The notes: a model not told the origin generated them from the letters alone. 64,000 nt of DNA from Deinococcus radiotolerans (GCF_014647435.1 NZ_BMPE01000001.1:372001-436000), one strand, 5' to 3'; numbered from the stretch's first letter, positions 12,363-22,083 are shown. Numbers and translations are program-made.

Positions 12363-12389
12363 CAAACTTAGACAAGTCATCTAAGTTTG
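12363..12389. promoter_or_regulatory. Perfect 10-bp inverted repeat upstream of trpB
   Basis: CAAACTTAGA (12363-12372) and TCTAAGTTTG (12380-12389) with a 7-nt spacer, between the gluQ stop and the trpB promoter. It is AT-rich for this genome and lacks a T tract, so an operator is likelier than a terminator; both remain possible. Confidence 0.5.
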
Positions 12390-12394
12390 TGGGG

Positions 12395-13291
12395 TCAGGC
12401 ACCAAGTTCAGCCCGCCCGAGCTCAGTCCGCCACAGGGGCAGGAGGTCGGCCGCGCTCACCTCGTCCGGCACCGACCAGCCCAGGCTGCGGGCCAGTTCC
12501 GACAGCACCCGGCCCGGCGCGTCCCCGGCCTCACGGAGCGCCTGCACGGGCGGCGCGCCGCCGCGTTTCGCCAGCCGCTCCCCCCGGAAATCCAGCATCA
12601 GCGGCACGTGCCAGTAGCGGGGCGTGGGCAGCCCCAGCGCCCGCTGGAGCGCCACCTGCCGGGGCGTGGCGGTCCAGAGGTCCTCGCCCCGCAGGACGTC
12701 GGTGACGCCCGACGCCGCGTCGTCCACCACCACCGCGAGGTGATACGCGAACACCCCGTCGTTGCGCCGCAGCACCACGTCCCCCACCTCGGTCGGGAGG
12801 TGCTGACACAGTGTCTCGCCGCGCCACCCGTCCCGGGCGCACACCACCTCGTCGGGCACGCGCCAGCGCACGGCAGCCGTGCGCTCTGGATGCAGGCTGC
12901 CCGCGCGGCAGGTGCCGGGATAGACCGGCTCCGCGCCGTGCGGCGCGCCCGCGCTGTCCTGAATGGCCGCCTGCACCTCCCTGCGGGTACAGGTGCAGGG
13001 ATAGGTGTCCAGCCGCGCGGCGGCCGCGCGGTACAGGTCCAGCCGCTGCGACTGGATGACCTCCTCGTCCCAGTCGAGGCCCAGCCAAGCTAGGTCGGCG
13101 CGGGTCACGTCGTACGCCCAGGCGCGCACCCGCCCGGTGTCCAGATCCTCGAAGCGCAGCAGGTGCCGCCCGCCCTGCGCGCGGGAGTGAAGCCACGCCA
13201 GCAGCGCCGTGCGGGCGTTGCCCAGGTGCATTGCACCGGTGGGACTGGGCGCGAAGCGACCCACCACCACTCCTCCCTTCAGCGCCGTCAC
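12395..13291 (-). CDS. gluQ: Glutamyl-Q tRNA(Asp) synthetase
   Basis: A 298-residue truncated GluRS paralogue that attaches glutamate to queuosine in tRNA-Asp. It shows the class I HIGH region as GRFAPSPTGAMHLGNARTALLAWL, FEDLDTGR, a zinc-type cysteine set (TCTRREV, then YPGTCR), and LAKRGGA in place of KMSKS, as is usual in this family. It lacks an anticodon-binding domain. The start is placed at GTG 13291, overlapping the upstream stop as GTGA; GTG codons just downstream, behind GGGAGGA, are alternatives. Confidence 0.93.
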   Translation of the reverse strand: MTALKGGVVVGRFAPSPTGAMHLGNARTALLAWLHSRAQGGRHLLRFEDLDTGRVRAWAYDVTRADLAWLGLDWDEEVIQSQRLDLYRAAAARLDTYPCTCTRREVQAAIQDSAGAPHGAEPVYPGTCRAGSLHPERTAAVRWRVPDEVVCARDGWRGETLCQHLPTEVGDVVLRRNDGVFAYHLAVVVDDAASGVTDVLRGEDLWTATPRQVALQRALGLPTPRYWHVPLMLDFRGERLAKRGGAPPVQALREAGDAPGRVLSELARSLGWSVPDEVSAADLLPLWRTELGRAELGA

Positions 13292-13794
13292 TCCTTCTCC
13301 CGCAGGTCGTCCCACAGGGCCACGAACACGCCCACGACCACGGCGCCCAGCGCCAGAGCGTGCAGGAATCGCCCCAGGCCCGGCGCCCACCCCAGCGCGT
13401 TCCAGATGGTCAGCAGCTGCCACCAGTCGTGCGTGTCCGGATCACCCGTGATCAGCGGCAGATTCCGCAGCGGCGCGTCCGCGACGTACGCCGACACCCC
13501 CGCCAGGGAATGCGCCAGCCACAGCGTCACCAGTCCCGCCGCGAAGCGCTCGCCGCGCGCCAGGAACACCCCGATGCACACGGCGGGCACGAGCAGCTGG
13601 AACAGGCTCCCGCCGAGCAGCATCACGACCTCCCCCGCCCACATGAGCAGGACGTGCCCGGCCTCGTGGAAGATCAGGTTCACGTTCCCCAGGAAGCCCG
13701 GCTCGGTGGGGCGCACCACGCCCGGCAGCGTCACCCACAGGCTCAGCAGCAGGCCCAGCACGCGCGGCCACCACGCCGGCAGGGTGAGCGTCAA
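13288..13794 (-). CDS. Membrane protein with HEXXH motif, M50-like
   Basis: A 168-residue polytopic membrane protein with about five hydrophobic segments. FHEAGH gives His43-Glu44-His47 inside a hydrophobic stretch, followed by LLGGSLFQLLVPA and later DTHDWW, which resembles site-2-type (M50) membrane metallopeptidases. Whether it is an active protease is inference; the usual second-motif Asp would be in HDWW. The start is TTG 13794, overlapping the stop of the small upstream gene (TTGA); no ATG is available. It overlaps gluQ by GTGA. Confidence 0.75.
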   Translation of the reverse strand: MTLTLPAWWPRVLGLLLSLWVTLPGVVRPTEPGFLGNVNLIFHEAGHVLLMWAGEVVMLLGGSLFQLLVPAVCIGVFLARGERFAAGLVTLWLAHSLAGVSAYVADAPLRNLPLITGDPDTHDWWQLLTIWNALGWAPGLGRFLHALALGAVVVGVFVALWDDLREKE

Positions 13795-14039
13795 GGGCGC
13801 TGCCGCTCCCGCAGCCACGCCAGCAGCAGGTCCTCGACCAGTTCGCTGACGCTCTCGCCGCCGTCCGCGCGCACCTGGCGCCACACGGCCCGCACGGTCT
13901 CCTTGCGGAGGTACACCGCCTCCAGCCGCTCCGTGCCGCCCGCGCGGGACTCGTCCGGGGCGGGGGCACTCTTGCGCGCCCCGCCCTTCTTCCCACCCTT
14001 GCCGTTCTTGTCCAGGTAATCGAAGCGGCCCACAGTCAC
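13791..14039 (-). CDS. Small basic protein partnered with ParA, probable ribbon-helix-helix
   Basis: An 82-residue protein: a Lys/Gly-rich disordered N-terminus (KNGKGGKKGG) followed by LEAVYLRKETVRAVWRQVRADGGESVSELVEDLLLAWLRE, a strand-helix-helix pattern like MetJ/Arc DNA-binding proteins. Such proteins often accompany orphan ParA ATPases and act as DNA-binding or adaptor partners. GTG 14039 overlaps the parA stop (GTGA); GTG 14033 is the alternative. Reading is supported by GC-rich third positions and coupling on both sides. Confidence 0.7.
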   Translation of the reverse strand: MTVGRFDYLDKNGKGGKKGGARKSAPAPDESRAGGTERLEAVYLRKETVRAVWRQVRADGGESVSELVEDLLLAWLRERQRP

Positions 14040-14644
14040 CACAACTCGCGCGACAGGGTCTCGATGTCCGCCCAGGCAGCCAGGGCGCGCGGGTCGCGCA
14101 CATCCCGCGCCAGAACGCCCAGTTCCGCCGCGCGCTGGTACGCCAGGTACGACCGCACCAGCGTGTTGCACACCGTCACGCCGCCCTCACGCAGGTCCTC
14201 CCGCAGCAGTTCGGCCGCGTGACCGACCGGGGGCACGCGCGTCAGGATCACCCGGGACTGCCGCGCGGCGCCCTCCTCCGTCAGGAAGTCCAGCAGTTCG
14301 CGCGTGGCGTCCACCTCCAGGGGGCTCACGCCGCTGGGCACCAGGATCAGGTCGGCCCGCTCGGCCAGCTGGCGCAGGTCCTTGCGGCGCGGGCGGCCCT
14401 CCGTGTCGATCAGCACCAGGTCGAACGCCGCGAGCTTCTTCGGTTTCACCTCGTCCGCCGCAACGACCGGGAACGGCAGCGCCCCGGCCCGCTGCGCCCA
14501 GCGCAGGCTGCTGCCCACCCGGCCGTCCTCGTCCACCAGCAGGACATTCTGGCCCTGCGCGTGCGCCGCGCCTGCCAGATGCACCGCCAGGGTGCTCTTG
14601 CCCACGCCGCCCTTTTCGGAAGTGATCGCCGCCACGCGTGCCAT
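14036..14644 (-). CDS. ParA/MinD-family P-loop ATPase
   Basis: A 202-residue ATPase with the deviant Walker A KGGVGKST (Lys11, Lys16) at the extreme N-terminus, LVDEDGRVGSS (switch I region) and LVLIDTEGRPRR (Walker B). It lacks an N-terminal HTH, as in short orphan ParA, MipZ-like and McdA-like proteins that position cargo on the nucleoid. The start follows TACGCT (14654-14659) by 9 nt. With the small RHH-like and membrane HEXXH genes it forms a coupled operon; the cargo is unknown. Confidence 0.88.
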   Translation of the reverse strand: MARVAAITSEKGGVGKSTLAVHLAGAAHAQGQNVLLVDEDGRVGSSLRWAQRAGALPFPVVAADEVKPKKLAAFDLVLIDTEGRPRRKDLRQLAERADLILVPSGVSPLEVDATRELLDFLTEEGAARQSRVILTRVPPVGHAAELLREDLREGGVTVCNTLVRSYLAYQRAAELGVLARDVRDPRALAAWADIETLSRELW

Positions 14645-14735
14645 ATGCCCGGAAGCGTAGCAGACGCCGGGTCGCGCCCACGTCAGCTGGCGAGAACGGA
14701 ACGGCGCCGTCCCCATCCGCTTACCATGAGCGCCG

Positions 14736-14957
14736 ATGATCACGCCCGAGCAGACGCAGGAGCTCCACGCCAGCGAGGTGTACTGGACGGCGCGCGCCAT
14801 GCAGGAGCAGGGCAGCCGCTTCTATCGCGCGCTGGGTGACGCGCTGCACGCCGCCGACGCCGTCAACCGCCGCCTGATCCTGACCACCTGGCCCGATGCC
14901 TGCTGGGATTTCTACCGGCGCGGCCTGCGCCTGCGGGACGCGGAGGGCGAAGGCTGA
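14736..14957 (+). CDS. Small conserved-looking protein of unknown function
   Basis: A 73-residue, helix-rich, Trp-containing protein (MITPEQTQELHASEVYWTARAM...). TACCAT (14722-14727) lies 8 nt before the ATG, fitting a leaderless transcript divergent from parA. No domain is recognised. Its 3' end overlaps the opposing gene at 14912-15133 by 46 bp. Confidence 0.65.
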   Translation: MITPEQTQELHASEVYWTARAMQEQGSRFYRALGDALHAADAVNRRLILTTWPDACWDFYRRGLRLRDAEGEG

Positions 14958-15133
14958 CCCAGCAGCGCCAGCGTGATCTCGCGCAGCGCCGCGACGAGCA
15001 GCGACCACAGCGTGGCCGGGCGCGCCCGGGCCAGCCGCTCCCGACGCCGGGCCACCCGCTCCTGCGCCGCCGGTTCCGCGCCAGGAAGGGGCTGGCCGAG
15101 TAGGAGGTGAAGGGCCACGCGCCAGAAGGTCAT
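14912..15133 (-). CDS. Small basic protein of unknown function, antisense-overlapping its neighbour
   Basis: 73 codons beginning MTFWRVALHLLLGQPLPG, then an Arg-rich helix and a second LALLGQPSPS segment, so the two ends echo each other. Third codon positions are strongly GC-rich. No SD or clear -10 is seen. The tail is highly basic (SRRRRPRR). It fills the otherwise empty 14958-15210 gap, but could be spurious. Confidence 0.4.
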   Translation of the reverse strand: MTFWRVALHLLLGQPLPGAEPAAQERVARRRERLARARPATLWSLLVAALREITLALLGQPSPSASRRRRPRR

Positions 15134-15224
15134 GCACCGGGTACGCGTTCCGGGGGTCAGAGGTTGCCGCTTCGCGACGACCGCCACGCTCCTGCGGCTG
15201 GGCCGGGGCGTAGAGTGGGCGACC

Positions 15225-16043
<819 letters not shown>

Positions 16044-16061
16044 GACAACACTGAGTCCGAG

Positions 16062-16096
16062 GCTCCTGGACTGGACGAGCAGTCCGGGAGCTTTCT
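16062..16096 (+). terminator. Terminator of the LmbE-family gene
   Basis: 11-bp stem GCTCCTGGACT / AGTCCGGGAGC (16062-16072, 16081-16091, one G-T pair) then TTTCTG. Confidence 0.8.
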
Positions 16097-16115
16097 GTGA
16101 GCCCTGATGCCGGGC

Positions 16116-16152
16116 AGCAGAAAGGCACCCGGACGTGAAATCCGGGTGCCTT
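16116..16152 (-). terminator. Terminator of the S1-domain gene
   Basis: Perfect 12-bp stem AAGGCACCCGGA (16122-16133) / TCCGGGTGCCTT (16141-16152); TTCTGC follows on the minus strand. It lies 16 nt past the S1 gene stop. Confidence 0.8.
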
Positions 16153-16168
16153 CTGGTCTGGGTGCAGG

Positions 16169-16573
16169 TCAGCGTTTGCGCTTGCCGCCGGCGGGCTTTT
16201 TCGCCGCGCCGCCACCACCGCCGCCCCCACCACCGTGGGTGCGTTCCTTGGCGTCGCGCATGAACGAGCGGAGCTTGGCCTCGAACTGCGGGCTCTGCCG
16301 GCCGATCGCGCGGGGACGGGGAACTTCCTCAGGTTCTTCGAGGAGTTCCTTGATGGAGAGGTCGAGTCGACCGCGTTCATCCCGGCCCAGAACTTTCACT
16401 TCCACGTTCTCGCCCTCGCGAACGTGGTCATGAATGTTCCGCACGAAGGAGTGCGCGATCTGCGAGATGTGCACAAGGCCCGTCTCACCGTTCTCGAACT
16501 GGATGAACGCGCCGAAGTCGGTCACGCGCGTTACGCGGCCCTCCACGACCGCGCCGGAATCAAGCTGCACCAA
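16169..16573 (-). CDS. S1 RNA-binding domain protein
   Basis: A 134-residue single-S1 protein (GAVVEGRVTRVTDFGAFIQF, GLVHISQIAHSFV, VKVLGRDERGRLDLSIKEL), similar in layout to YugI/CvfD ribosome-associated proteins. A low-complexity tail of nine glycines ends in a Lys/Arg cluster that should add nonspecific RNA affinity. The start is TTG 16573, 7 nt after AAGGAG; GTG 16570 is the alternative. An 11-codon leaderless ORF runs into the start in another frame. AAGGAG pairs with the adjacent CTCCTT, so the SD may be partly hidden. Confidence 0.88.
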   Translation of the reverse strand: MVQLDSGAVVEGRVTRVTDFGAFIQFENGETGLVHISQIAHSFVRNIHDHVREGENVEVKVLGRDERGRLDLSIKELLEEPEEVPRPRAIGRQSPQFEAKLRSFMRDAKERTHGGGGGGGGGAAKKPAGGKRKR

Positions 16574-16595
16574 AGGAGGTCTCCTTGCAAAGCAT
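16560..16595 (-). CDS. Leaderless 11-codon minicistron overlapping the S1 gene start
   Basis: ATG at 16595 reads MLCKETSFGAA and stops at 16560-16562. TACCAT (minus strand, 16603-16608) ends 7 nt before its ATG. It contains the AAGGAG used by the S1 gene and terminates about 10 nt beyond that start in another frame, so translation of one must affect the other. Same architecture as the units at 8951 and 39740. Confidence 0.45.
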   Translation of the reverse strand: MLCKETSFGAA

Positions 16596-16674
16596 GAGGG
16601 TCATGGTACACCATCCCCGCTCCCCATGGGAGGCACCCGCGTGCCTGCATGAGCGTCACGCTAGAGTGCGACTC

Positions 16675-17292
16675 ATGAAGTTGCGCGGCACCCTGGGCGG
16701 CCTGAATCTCCTGATTGAACCCGGCGACACCGGCAGCAGCGTCCAGGACGCCCTGAGCGTCCGCACGGACCTGCTGGCGAGCGCCGTCACGATTGAACTC
16801 CAGGGCGACGCCGACCCGGACGCCATTGAGGCGGCCCTCGCCGCCATCCGCGCAGCCGGGGGCACCCCGGGACGGATTCGTGCGCCTCGCGTGAGCGTCC
16901 CAACGCCCGCACCCGCAGCGTCCGCCATGCCCGAGCCGGCCCCGGCCCGCACGGAGATCATCACGCACACCCTACGCGCCGGATACCACCGGGAGTTCCC
17001 GGGCAGTGTGATCGTGCTGGGCGACGTGAACCCCGGCGCGGAGATCCTGGCGGGTGGGGACGTAATCGTGGTGGGCGCGCTGCGCGGCGTGGCGCACGCG
17101 GGCCTGGGCGGTCACGCGGACGCGATCGTGTGGGCGCGGCCCATTGCCAGCACGCAGATTCGCATTGGGGATGCCGTGGCCCGCGCGCCCGAGGGCAGCA
17201 GCCTGAGCAACATGCGCCACCGTGAGGACCAGCCGCTGGCGGAGATCGCGCGGCTACAGGACGGCGTGATTCACATCGACGTGCAGAAATAG
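16675..17292 (+). CDS. minC: Septum site-determining protein MinC
   Basis: A 205-residue inhibitor of FtsZ assembly. An N-domain (about 1-80) is joined by a Pro/Ala linker to the beta-helical C-domain RAGYHREFPGSVIVLGDVNPGAE...GDVIVVGALRGVAHAG, which is diagnostic for MinC and binds MinD. TAGAGT (16662-16667) lies 7 nt before the ATG. minD and minE are not adjacent. Confidence 0.93.
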   Translation: MKLRGTLGGLNLLIEPGDTGSSVQDALSVRTDLLASAVTIELQGDADPDAIEAALAAIRAAGGTPGRIRAPRVSVPTPAPAASAMPEPAPARTEIITHTLRAGYHREFPGSVIVLGDVNPGAEILAGGDVIVVGALRGVAHAGLGGHADAIVWARPIASTQIRIGDAVARAPEGSSLSNMRHREDQPLAEIARLQDGVIHIDVQK

Positions 17293-17315
17293 GGGGCCGG
17301 GGTGCCCCGGCTCCC
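17292..17315. terminator. GC-rich hairpin between minC and the convergent amidase
   Basis: GGGGGCCGGGG (17292-17302) pairs with CCCCGGCTCCC (17305-17315); no T tract. Weak evidence. Confidence 0.4.
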
Positions 17316-17329
17316 ACCCCGGTCTGGAC

Positions 17330-18742
17330 TTAGAGTTCTGGGAAGCGGACACCGCCCAGTAGCCGGTTCACTTCGGCCGCCAGGGACAGCAGACGGCCTT
17401 CACTGCCTGCGGGCGCGACGAGCAGCGCGCCGTTCGGGGTGGTGGCGCCCGCCGGGGTGACGGGCAGGGCGAGGCTGGGGTATCCGGCCTTCGCCGCCAG
17501 GCCGTAGCCGTGGATGCCGGGGAAGATGATCAGGTCCAGGCCCTGCGCGAACAGCGGATCGAAGCCGCGCGTGCGGGTCAGGGTCAGGTCGCGTTCGCGA
17601 GCGCGGATGTACGCGGACTCGGTCGCGTCGCCCCGGGTGCCCTGCGCGGCGTGCAGCAGGGTCTGCCCGTAGCGCAACAGGCGTTCCGGGTCGGCGTCGT
17701 TCGCGTCAATCACAGCCTGGAGGCTGCGCGGGCCGGTCGTGACCATGCGCAGGTAGGCGTTCAGGTCGCCCTTGAACTCGTGCTCCAGGACCTCGAGGCT
17801 CCAGCCGTGGGCGTTCAGGTCGGCGCGGCTGGGGAAGGCGACGTCGTGCAGGGTCGCGCCCGCGTCGAGCAGCGCGGCGGTCAGGTGGTCGAGGGCGGCG
17901 GCCTCGGCGGGCGTGACGCCGGTCTCGTCGCGGATGACGCCCAGGTGCGCGCCGCGCAGCACGTCCGGCAGCACGGTCAGGTCAGGCACCGGAAGGCGGC
18001 GGGTGGCCTCGTCCCGGTCGTCCGGGCCGGAGATGACGGCCAGGATCATCGCGGCGTCACGGACGCTGCGGGTGATGGGCCCGGCGGTGTCCTGGCTGTG
18101 GCTGATGGGCACGATGCCGGTGCGGGGCACGAGGCCCAGTGTGGGTTTCATCCCGATCACGCCGTTCTGATGGGCGGGACTGACGATGCTGCCGCTCGTC
18201 TCGGTACCGATCGCGGCGGCGCACAGGCGCGCGGCGACCGCCACGCCACTGCCGCTGCTGCTGCCGCCGGTGTCCAGGCCGTCGCCCCAGGGGTTCACGG
18301 TCTGCCCGCCTGCGCTGGAGTACCCGTTCGGCATGGCGAGCGTCATGAAGTTCGCCCACTCGGTCATGTTCGCCTTGCCCAGGATCACGGCCCCGACGTT
18401 GCGCAGTCGGGTCACCAGCGGGGCGTCGGTGTCCGGGACGTGCCCGGCGAGCAGGGCGCTCCCGGCGGTGGTGGGCAGGCCCGCCACGTCGATGTTGTCC
18501 TTGATGAGCATGGGCACGCCGTGCAGCGGGCCGCGCCGATCGGCGCTGACGGCGTCCAGGCGGTCCGCGTCGGCCTGCGCGGCCGGGTTCACGGTGATCA
18601 CGGCGTGCAGGCGCTCGTTCAGGGCGCCCAAGCGACTGAGGTACGTGCGGGTCACCTCGCTGCACGTCAGGTCGCCGCGCCGGGTGGCGGCGGCCAGGGC
18701 GGCGGCATCCAGGTCAAGGATCGGATCGGGTTGCAGGGTCAC
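17330..18742 (-). CDS. Amidase signature family protein
   Basis: A 470-residue hydrolase with the Ser-cisSer-Lys triad: [17 protein letters not shown] (Lys), [13 protein letters not shown] and [17 protein letters not shown]. It differs from GatA in length and C-terminus, so it is a stand-alone amidase of unknown substrate. The start is GTG 18742: TACAGT (minus strand, 18750-18755) ends 7 nt upstream. The open frame continues far upstream, antisense to pheA, but that part has no support. Confidence 0.92.
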   Translation of the reverse strand: MTLQPDPILDLDAAALAAATRRGDLTCSEVTRTYLSRLGALNERLHAVITVNPAAQADADRLDAVSADRRGPLHGVPMLIKDNIDVAGLPTTAGSALLAGHVPDTDAPLVTRLRNVGAVILGKANMTEWANFMTLAMPNGYSSAGGQTVNPWGDGLDTGGSSSGSGVAVAARLCAAAIGTETSGSIVSPAHQNGVIGMKPTLGLVPRTGIVPISHSQDTAGPITRSVRDAAMILAVISGPDDRDEATRRLPVPDLTVLPDVLRGAHLGVIRDETGVTPAEAAALDHLTAALLDAGATLHDVAFPSRADLNAHGWSLEVLEHEFKGDLNAYLRMVTTGPRSLQAVIDANDADPERLLRYGQTLLHAAQGTRGDATESAYIRARERDLTLTRTRGFDPLFAQGLDLIIFPGIHGYGLAAKAGYPSLALPVTPAGATTPNGALLVAPAGSEGRLLSLAAEVNRLLGGVRFPEL

Positions 18743-18811
18743 GCCCTCCACTGTACGCACGTCTAAGTCCGGCGGCCTTGGGCTGGGACGCGGTACGGTA
18801 GCGTGGCGCCC

Positions 18812-19681
<870 letters not shown>

Positions 19682-19768
19682 GGATCGGGGGCTGGGCCTC
19701 GGGAGGGGACTTGGTGGGCATCGTTTGCCCTTCCCACTCCCCACTGCCCCTCATGCGACCATGTCTGC

Positions 19769-20614
19769 GTGCGCCGCGCCCTGCTGTCCCCTCCTGCCTG
19801 CCGTGACCTGAGTGCCCTCAGCCGGGCAGTGGGGGGCCGGGCGGTCCTGGTGACCGGTGCGTCGTCCGGGGTGGGCAAGGCGACGGCGCTGCGGCTGGGC
19901 GAGGCCGGAGCGACGGTGCTGCTGCTGGCGCGGCGCGAGGAGCGACTGCGGGAGGTGGCCGCTCGGGTCGGGGCGGCCGGGGGCCGGGCGGTGGTGATCC
20001 CGTCGGACCTGAGCGACCCGGCGTCGGTGGACGCGGCGGCCCGCGAGGTGCTGAAGGCAGCGCCGGTCCTGGCGGGCGTGGTGAGCAACGCGGGGCGGTC
20101 GGTGCGGCGGCGGGCACTGGATGGCGCGCCGAGAGCAGACCTCGATCGGTTGCTGGCCGTGAACGTGACGGGTCCGGCGCGGCTGCTGCTGGCGCTGCGC
20201 CCGGCGTTGGGCCAGTCGTTGGGTGCGGGGAGCGTGGTGGTGAACGTGTCGAGCGTGTCGGCGCGGCATGTGGGCGCGCCTCGCTGGGGGGCGTACCAGG
20301 GCAGCAAGGCGGCGTTTGACCTGTGGGTGCAGGCGGCGGTGGCCGAGTGGCCGGGGGTGCGGGGCGCGTCGGTGTACCTGCCGCTGATCCGCACGCCGAT
20401 GATCGCCCCGACCCGCGCGTACCGGTTCCTGCCCACGCTGAGTGCGGCCGAGGCCGCTGAGGTGGTCACGCTGCCGTTCGTGCGGCGGGTGGTGCGGGTC
20501 GCGCCGTGGTGGCTGCTGGGCGTGGAGGTCGCGGGCATCGTGTGTCCGGGCTTCCTGGCGCGGGGACTGGCGTGGGCCGAGCGACTCGAGGCCCGGCTAG
20601 AGCGGCGACGGTGA
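19769..20614 (+). CDS. Short-chain dehydrogenase/reductase
   Basis: A 281-residue classical SDR: TGASSGVGKA near residues 30-39, NAGRS, VNVSSVSA and the YxxxK pair in YQGSKAAF. A C-terminal amphipathic extension (VAPWWLLGVEVAGIVCPGFLARG) suggests membrane association. GTG 19769 is weakly supported. It shares a four-base GTGA overlap with the following acyl-CoA ligase gene, so the pair probably acts on one lipid or fatty-acyl substrate. Confidence 0.88.
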   Translation: MRRALLSPPACRDLSALSRAVGGRAVLVTGASSGVGKATALRLGEAGATVLLLARREERLREVAARVGAAGGRAVVIPSDLSDPASVDAAAREVLKAAPVLAGVVSNAGRSVRRRALDGAPRADLDRLLAVNVTGPARLLLALRPALGQSLGAGSVVVNVSSVSARHVGAPRWGAYQGSKAAFDLWVQAAVAEWPGVRGASVYLPLIRTPMIAPTRAYRFLPTLSAAEAAEVVTLPFVRRVVRVAPWWLLGVEVAGIVCPGFLARGLAWAERLEARLERRR

Positions 20615-21978
20615 GGCGGACGTGGGCGGCGGTACGGGCAACGGGCGCGCTGGGCGAGCAACCCGTACGGGCGGTCCTGTCCCTGCTGCGCTGCCTGGGA
20701 TGCGAGGGCCGGACACTAGAGGGCGTGGTGGCGTGGCAGGCGCGGTGCGCCCCGGATCGGCTGGCCCTGTCGGACGAGGCTGAGCGCGTGACCTACGCCG
20801 AGTTACACGCGCGGGTGCAGGAACGGGTGCGGGCGTGGCGGGGTGCGCACCCGCCGGGCACCCTCGTTGGCCTGGAGGGTGGCGGCGGGCAGGTGGCGTT
20901 CGTGGTAGATCTCCTGGCCGGACTGCGGTTGGGCTGGCGGGTCGTGCCGCTCGCGCCGGGTCAGGAGGGAACGGGGCTGGCGTCTCTCCCACCACCCTCT
21001 TCCCCACCAGTGGCCGGTCAGGGAGGCTGGTTGCTGCCGCGTGCGGGATGCCCGGTGCTCATGACATCGGGGAGTTCCGGGGCGCTGCGGCTGGTCCGGT
21101 CGGCCGTGCGGCCAATGGCGGCGCTGCGGTTCGCGGGGGCGCTGCTGGCCGCGCTGCGGCCACACCGGGACGCGGCGGTCGTGCTGCCCCTGCCGCTGTG
21201 GCACGGGCATGGACTGGCGACCCTGGCCCTGGCCATGGGGGTGGGGGCGCCGCTGCACCTGCGCGCCGGAGCCACGCCTCAGGAGATCTGGGCCACACTG
21301 GAAGTCGAGGGCGCGGAGGTGCTGGCGGTCGTCCCCACGGTCCTGCACCGACTGCTGGCCGTGCCAGGGAACGCGCCCCGGCTGCGGGTGGTGCTGAGCG
21401 GGTCCGCGCCGCTGCCGCCGGAACTGGCGACCGCGACCCGCGCGCGGCTGGGGGACGTGCTGTTCAATGCGTTCGGCAGTACGGAACTGGGCGTGCTGAC
21501 CCTGGCGACCCCGGCTGACCTGCGCGCCGCGCCGGCGTCGGTGGGTCGGCCCCTGCCGGGCGTGTCCGTGCGGGTCGCGCCGGACGGGCGGGTGCTGGTG
21601 CGCGGGCTGCTGCGCCGGGGCTGGCACCCGACCGGTGATCTGGGCGTGCTGGACGCCTCGGGGCGATTGACGCTGCGGGGGCGGGCGGACGACCTGATGG
21701 TGATCGGTGGGGAGAACGTGTGGCCCGCTCAGCTGGAAGCGGCGCTGCTGGCCGTGCCGGGGATCGTCGCGTGCGCGGTCCTGCCGGTGCCGTGCGCCGA
21801 GTACGGGCAGCGGCCGGTGGCGTTCGTGGAGGGCAACGTGGACGAGGCGGCGCTGCACATCTTCGCGCAGTCGCGGTGGCCGCGTCGCCTGAGGCCTGTA
21901 CGGTGGGTCCTGGGTCCGCTCCCGAGGACGCCTCTGGGCAAGGTGACGCGCGGTGATCTCCGTTCTCTCCACGGCTGA
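20611..21978 (+). CDS. AMP-dependent acyl-CoA synthetase/ligase (ANL family)
   Basis: A 455-residue adenylating enzyme, short for the family (usually 500-560), with TSGSSGALR (P-loop), FGSTELG, WHPTGDLGVLD and the C-domain lysine segment PLGKVTRGDL. It should activate a fatty or aromatic acid as acyl-AMP, then CoA thioester. The start GTG 20611 overlaps the SDR stop (GTGA). Codon use in this pair is slightly more G-rich than neighbours. The exact substrate is unknown. Confidence 0.87.
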   Translation: MRRTWAAVRATGALGEQPVRAVLSLLRCLGCEGRTLEGVVAWQARCAPDRLALSDEAERVTYAELHARVQERVRAWRGAHPPGTLVGLEGGGGQVAFVVDLLAGLRLGWRVVPLAPGQEGTGLASLPPPSSPPVAGQGGWLLPRAGCPVLMTSGSSGALRLVRSAVRPMAALRFAGALLAALRPHRDAAVVLPLPLWHGHGLATLALAMGVGAPLHLRAGATPQEIWATLEVEGAEVLAVVPTVLHRLLAVPGNAPRLRVVLSGSAPLPPELATATRARLGDVLFNAFGSTELGVLTLATPADLRAAPASVGRPLPGVSVRVAPDGRVLVRGLLRRGWHPTGDLGVLDASGRLTLRGRADDLMVIGGENVWPAQLEAALLAVPGIVACAVLPVPCAEYGQRPVAFVEGNVDEAALHIFAQSRWPRRLRPVRWVLGPLPRTPLGKVTRGDLRSLHG

Positions 21979-22003
21979 TCCATGTTACGATGAATGCATT
22001 TAT

Positions 22004-22040
22004 TAAGTGAATTGTTTCACGATTAATCCAACGCGTGAAG
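22004..22040 (+). promoter_or_regulatory. CRP/FNR-like box with third half-site upstream of the phzF-like gene
   Basis: GTGA-ATTGTT-TCAC (22007-22020) plus GTGAAG at 22035, with the same 14-nt spacing as at 6977-7010; TAAGTGAAT(A/T)GTTTCACGATT is shared. The box centre lies 70.5 bp before the predicted leaderless start at 22084, a usual activator distance. Confidence 0.55.
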
Positions 22041-22083
22041 TTTTTGTCCCTTGATTTCAACTCCTGTGCGGTAAAATGCCAAA

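Noticed and set aside
13795..14103. 271-residue version of the HEXXH membrane protein
   Set aside because: The extra N-terminus is an out-of-frame reading of the small basic protein and ParA genes; TTG 13794 overlaps the upstream stop.
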